64,000 bases of DNA from Cellulomonas sp. Leaf334 (GTDB lineage Bacteria; Actinomycetota; Actinomycetes; Actinomycetales; Cellulomonadaceae): contig NZ_LMOO01000001.1 of assembly GCF_001424195.1 (NCBI RefSeq), forward strand, positions 600,561 through 664,560. The letters run 5' to 3'. Shown here one piece after another: positions 61,712 to 64,000 of the stretch (the first letter of the stretch is position 1; the number at the start of each line of letters is the position of its first letter). The translations under genes were made by a program, and so were the position numbers. Under the pieces are notes generated by a model. It saw only the letters and a program-made list of their open reading frames with translations, searched no databases and was not told the DNA's origin.

Positions 61712-63637
61712 ATGTCGACCGTCCGCCGCCTGCGCCCCGTCTGGGCGGACGCCACCCCCGACCCGGCCGGGCACCCCGTCCAGCTCAGCCTCGAGGACCT
61801 GGGGACGCCGCTGTCCGACGTCACCTTCGTCGTCGTCGACCTGGAGACCACGGGTGGCACCCCTGCGGACTGCGCGATCACCGAGATCGGGGCGGTCAAG
61901 GTGCGCGGCGGCGAGGTCCTCGGCGAGTTCCAGACGCTCGTGGACCCCGGAGGCCCCGTCCCGGCGTTCATCCAGGTGCTCACCGGGATCACCACCACCA
62001 TGCTGATCGGCGCCCCACCGATCGAGCAGGTGCTGCCCAGCTTCCTCGAGTTCTCCCGCGGAGCCGTGCTCGTCGCGCACAACGCCCCGTTCGACATCAG
62101 CTTCCTCAAGGCGGCCGCGGCCCGGACCGGCCACGCGTGGCCCGGCAACCAGGTGGTGGACACGGTCCGGCTGGCCCGGCGGGTCGTCACGCGCGACGAG
62201 GCGCCGAACCACAAGCTCTCGACCCTCGCCGGGCTCTTCCACGCCACCGTGACGCCCAACCACCGGGCCCTGTCGGACGCGCAGGCGACCGTCGACGTGC
62301 TGCACGCCCTCCTGTCCCGGCTCGCGCCCCTCGGCGTCACGCACCTGGAGGACCTCGCCACCGCGACGGACCCCGTACCGCAGGACGTGCGACGCAAGCG
62401 CACCCTCGCCGACGGGCTCCCGGACACCCCGGGCGTCTACCTGTTCCGCGGACCCGGAGACGAGGTCCTGTACGTCGGCACGTCCACCACGTCGCTGCGT
62501 CAGCGCGTCCGGTCCTACTTCACCTCCGCCGAGAAGCGCAGCCGGATGATCGAGATGGTCCGGGTCGCCCACCGCGTCGACCCGATCCCGTGCGCCACGC
62601 CCCTCGAGGCCCGCATCCGGGAGCTGCGGCTCATCGCCGCCCACTCCCCCCGGTACAACCGCCGCTCCCGGTTCCCCGAGCGGATGCCGTGGGTCAGGCT
62701 GACCTCCGAGCCGTACCCGCGCCTCTCCGTCGTCCGGGAGGTCAAGGACGAGGTCGGCGCCACCTACATCGGGCCGTTCACCTCGGCGTCGACCGCGCAG
62801 CTGGCCGTCGACGCCCTGCACGAGAGCTTCCCGATCCGGCAGTGCACCCGGCGGCTCCCCCTGGTGGCGCCGGCCGGCTCCTCCGCCTGCGTGCTCGCCG
62901 GGCTGGGCCGGTGCGGGGCGCCCTGCACCGGTCACCAGAGCGCTCCGGACTACTCCGACGTCGTCGACCGCGTGCGGCACGCGATGCTCGCCGACGCCGC
63001 ACCGGTGGTCGAGGCCCACGCCGACCGGATCGCCCTGCTCTCGGCGCAGGAACGGTTCGAGGAGGCCGCGACGGTCCGGGACCGGCTCGGCGGGTTCCTG
63101 CGCGGCGCGGCACGGGCCCAGCGGTTCGCGCCGCTCGCCTCCTGTGCCGAGCTGGTCGCAGCTCGCCGGTCCGACGACGGCGGGTGGGAGGTCGTGCTGG
63201 TGCGCTACGGGCGCCTCGCCGGGACGGCGCGCGTCGACCGTCGCACCGACCCCCGGCCGACGATCGCCACCCTGCAGGCCACCGGCGAGCAGGTCGAGCC
63301 CGCCGTCGCACCCGCGACGGCAGCCCACCCCGAGGAGACCGACCTGATCCTCGCGTGGCTGGAGAAGCCCGGCGTCCGGCTCGTCGCCGTCGACACCCCC
63401 TGGGCGTGCCCCGTGCGCTCCGCCGAGGCGCTGGGCGACCCCGCCGCGGCGGTCGGCTCCCTGGTCAGACCCCGTCTCGCGACCACCGAGGACGGTCGCG
63501 TCGTCCAGCTGGTGCCGGCATCCGACGGTGCACCCGGAGAGCGGGAGCTGGACGTCACCGAGGCACGGCCCGTGTCGCTCGACCTGGACGACGCGCGGGT
63601 CATCCCGATCAGCGCCCGTCCGCCGCGCACGGCATGA
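61712..63637 (+). CDS. DEDDh exonuclease / GIY-YIG (UvrC-N-like) fusion nuclease
   Basis: A 641-residue fusion. N-terminal DEDDh 3'-5' exonuclease (about 35-215) with all acidic motifs: VVVDLETTGGTPADCAITEI (D, E), AHNAPFDISFLK (D) and HRALSDAQATVD (H, D). Then a UvrC/Cho-type GIY-YIG domain from about 235 (TPGVYLFRGPGDEVLYVGTS; LRQRVRSYF), followed by a UvrC-like region with FEEAATVRDRLGGF resembling the UVR motif. The Lys of the usual YVGKAKNLR motif is replaced (YVGTSTTSLR). The same fusion occurs in mycobacteria (Rv2191). A role in DNA repair or proofreading is likely; whether the GIY-YIG part cuts is open. Confidence 0.9.
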   Translation: MSTVRRLRPVWADATPDPAGHPVQLSLEDLGTPLSDVTFVVVDLETTGGTPADCAITEIGAVKVRGGEVLGEFQTLVDPGGPVPAFIQVLTGITTTMLIGAPPIEQVLPSFLEFSRGAVLVAHNAPFDISFLKAAAARTGHAWPGNQVVDTVRLARRVVTRDEAPNHKLSTLAGLFHATVTPNHRALSDAQATVDVLHALLSRLAPLGVTHLEDLATATDPVPQDVRRKRTLADGLPDTPGVYLFRGPGDEVLYVGTSTTSLRQRVRSYFTSAEKRSRMIEMVRVAHRVDPIPCATPLEARIRELRLIAAHSPRYNRRSRFPERMPWVRLTSEPYPRLSVVREVKDEVGATYIGPFTSASTAQLAVDALHESFPIRQCTRRLPLVAPAGSSACVLAGLGRCGAPCTGHQSAPDYSDVVDRVRHAMLADAAPVVEAHADRIALLSAQERFEEAATVRDRLGGFLRGAARAQRFAPLASCAELVAARRSDDGGWEVVLVRYGRLAGTARVDRRTDPRPTIATLQATGEQVEPAVAPATAAHPEETDLILAWLEKPGVRLVAVDTPWACPVRSAEALGDPAAAVGSLVRPRLATTEDGRVVQLVPASDGAPGERELDVTEARPVSLDLDDARVIPISARPPRTA

Positions 63638-63638
63638 T
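63633..63638 (+). promoter_or_regulatory. Possible -10 (CATGAT) of the Lrp-type gene
   Basis: It ends seven bases before the ATG at 63646; the first base differs from TANNNT. Confidence 0.3.
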
Positions 63639-63645
63639 GACGAGC

Positions 63646-63927
63646 ATGCTGACCGCCATCGTTCTCATCGACTCGGACGCCGCGAGGATCCCCGAGGTCG
63701 CCGCCGCCATCGCGGACCTGCCCGGGGTCAGCGAGGTCTACTCCGTGACCGGGGAGGTCGACCTCATCGCCATGGTCCGGGTGCGTGAGCACGACGACCT
63801 CGCGGACGTCATCGCGGACAAGGTGAGCAAGATCGAGGGCGTCCTGCGCACCCAGACGTACATCGCGTTCCGCACGTACTCGCAGCACGACCTGGAGCAG
63901 GCGTTCGCCCTCGGTCTGGAGGACTGA
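63646..63927 (+). CDS. Stand-alone Lrp/AsnC ligand-binding (RAM) domain protein
   Basis: A 93-residue protein made of one RAM domain: LTAIVLIDSDAARIPEVAAA, VSEVYSVTGEVDLIAMVRV, then LRTQTYIAFRTYSQHDLEQA at the end. There is no HTH, so it cannot bind DNA alone. Such proteins bind amino acids and may partner full-length Lrp or act in metabolism. ATG at 63646 gives the usual start (MLTAIVLI); ATGs at 63634 and 63637 overlap the nuclease stop and are possible but give an odd MMTS lead. Confidence 0.88.
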   Translation: MLTAIVLIDSDAARIPEVAAAIADLPGVSEVYSVTGEVDLIAMVRVREHDDLADVIADKVSKIEGVLRTQTYIAFRTYSQHDLEQAFALGLED

Positions 63928-63928
63928 G

Positions 63929-63987
63929 CCGGAGCGCAGCGCAGGGTGAGGGGCGCGGAGCGTCACTCGCCCGGAGCGGAGCGCAGG
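63929..63987. repeat. Short imperfect direct repeat after the Lrp-type gene
   Basis: CCGGAGCGCAGCGCAGG (63929-63945) recurs as CCGGAGCGGAGCGCAGG (63971-63987) with one change. A third partial copy (GCGCGGAGCG) lies between. This is the GGAGCGNAGCG type of GC-rich intergenic repeat. Confidence 0.5.
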
Positions 63988-64000
63988 CTCAGTCCGACCA

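Noticed and set aside
63989..64000. Possible C-terminus of a minus-strand gene (reads WSD-stop)
   Set aside because: Four codons at the edge cannot be identified or distinguished from chance.

Overview
The window is chromosomal DNA of a very GC-rich (roughly 73-74% by eye) actinobacterium. The best guess is Cellulomonas or a close relative. Reasons: GC-saturated third codon positions, many GTG starts, an actinobacterial core gene order, a pyruvate formate-lyase gene typical of facultative anaerobes, and a secreted alpha-lytic-type S1 protease. I found no tRNA, rRNA, CRISPR array, insertion sequence, integrase or prophage gene. Coding density is very high. The longest stretch without a gene is about 240 bases (42695-42935, upstream of the principal sigma factor gene), so there is no gene-free stretch above 300 bases.

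Layout. 1-2.1 kb: start of pflB and dxs (isoprenoid precursor synthesis), both on the minus strand, with a DosR-like palindrome in front of pflB. 2.3-6.0 kb: an overlapping plus-strand operon (guaB1, class I glutamine amidotransferase, CoA-type NUDIX hydrolase, APH-type kinase), then DUF1801, a divergent arginase-fold protein and a polytopic membrane protein. 8.8-10.7 kb: three overlapping minus-strand genes for membrane-anchored extracytoplasmic proteins. 10.8-13.9 kb: aconitase with a palindromic operator over its promoter, a huge hairpin and a 56-residue protein. 14-23 kb: RNA methyltransferase, KimA-like permease, the TrkA-type pair CeoB/CeoC, DUF3159, OB-fold protein, DUF3710, dut, DUF3093, DUF4193, suhB. 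From memory this is the order of Rv2689c-Rv2701c in Mycobacterium tuberculosis. 23-37 kb: TRIC-like channel, sepH, thymidine kinase, phosphodiesterase, DUF5998, a GNAT/acyl-CoA synthetase fusion, and parC and parE facing each other around two other genes. 37-43 kb: small genes, an ArsR-SRPBCC-YciI operon led by a broken VOC gene, a mosaic secreted HNH nuclease, and rpoD/sigA. 43-58 kb: DUF4192, lipoprotein, prenyl synthase, Rv2175c-like DNA-binding protein, LysM/transglycosylase, PASTA kinase, class II DAHP synthase, PPi-type phosphofructokinase, acyltransferase, ROK glucokinase, FadD15-like ligase. This resembles the Rv2173-Rv2191 block. 57-64 kb: Cys-rich mini-protein, NYN protein, secreted S1 protease, LysR regulator, DEDDh/GIY-YIG nuclease and a Lrp-type ligand-binding protein.

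How it works together. Most genes are housekeeping: nucleotide balance (guaB1, dut, tdk), central carbon (acnA, PPi-PFK, glucokinase) feeding the shikimate pathway (class II DAHP synthase), topology (parC/parE), potassium homeostasis (KimA-like plus TrkA-type), division and wall signalling (sepH, PASTA kinase, LysM transglycosylase). A recurring signature is a TANNNT hexamer 6-8 bases before the start codon, which points to many leaderless transcripts. The less ordinary items are the DosR-like site before pflB, the acnA operator, the broken VOC gene and 13-base palindrome of the ArsR operon, the mosaic secreted nuclease, the arginase-fold protein with altered metal ligands and the three-gene membrane-anchored cassette. 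I do not see a clear new defence or mobile system.
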